A stretch of 5,478 nucleotides of DNA. It comes from an uncultured Collinsella sp. Lineage in GTDB: Bacteria > Actinomycetota > Coriobacteriia > Coriobacteriales > Coriobacteriaceae. Positions 5,443 through 5,478 of the stretch are shown here, one piece after another. A model generated the notes under the pieces. The model had not been told where the DNA came from. It was given only the letters and a program-made list of their open reading frames with translations, and made no database searches. The translations under genes and the position numbers were made by a program. The stretch lies in assembly GCA_902478765.1 (NCBI GenBank), contig CABSMN010000098.1:1-5478 (forward strand), given 5' to 3'. Each line of letters opens with the position of its first letter. Position 1 is the first letter of the stretch.

Positions 5443-5478
5443 CTGTCTCTTATACACATCTGACGCTGCCGACGAAGC
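5443..5478. other. Untrimmed Nextera transposase adapter
   Basis: Bases 5443-5461 read CTGTCTCTTATACACATCT, the reverse complement of the 19-bp Tn5 mosaic end. Bases 5462-5475 read GACGCTGCCGACGA, which completes the standard Nextera read-1 adapter in reverse complement. The last three bases (AGC) would then be the start of a sample index. This is synthetic library sequence, not genome, and should be removed from the record. Confidence 0.97.

Overview
The window looks like a short metagenomic contig from a high-GC gut actinobacterium of the class Coriobacteriia, most likely Collinsella or a close relative. This is inferred from GC-rich codon use and the gene set: a giant acyl-CoA dehydratase activase-like protein, a divergent 3-hydroxyacyl-CoA dehydrogenase and an arylsulfotransferase fragment. 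No rRNA or tRNA gene is present to confirm the taxon.

Both ends are sequencing-library artefacts. Bases 1-8 match the end of the Nextera/Tn5 mosaic end. Bases 5443-5475 match the complementary transposase adapter, with three further bases after it. Genuine genomic sequence therefore runs from about 9 to about 5442, and both terminal genes are cut by the contig ends.

Layout, left to right: (1) the C-terminal 848 residues of a fused 2-hydroxyacyl-CoA dehydratase activase-related protein (10-2553, +), then an intrinsic terminator (2582-2618). (2) A gene-free stretch (2554-2967) holding a 120-bp element bounded by a 16-bp imperfect inverted repeat. (3) A complete 3-hydroxyacyl-CoA dehydrogenase (2968-3927, +), whose terminator starts inside its stop codon. 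(4) A good ribosome binding site and ATG that lead out of frame into the last quarter of an aryl-sulfate sulfotransferase (4016-4486, +), which reads as a deletion remnant. (5) A palindrome-rich spacer (4487-4677). (6) A small unrecognised membrane-anchored protein with unusual codon use (4678-5127, +). (7) A terminator hairpin between convergent genes, and the C-terminal 62 residues of an unknown minus-strand protein (5253-5442).

The first two genes both belong to acyl-CoA chemistry: radical dehydration of 2-hydroxyacyl-CoA and NAD-linked oxidation of 3-hydroxyacyl-CoA. A terminator and about 400 bp separate them, so they are probably separate transcription units and a shared pathway is only inferred. 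I found no convincing new defence or mobile system. The points most worth checking are the arylsulfotransferase deletion junction, the two intergenic inverted-repeat structures and the adapter artefacts.
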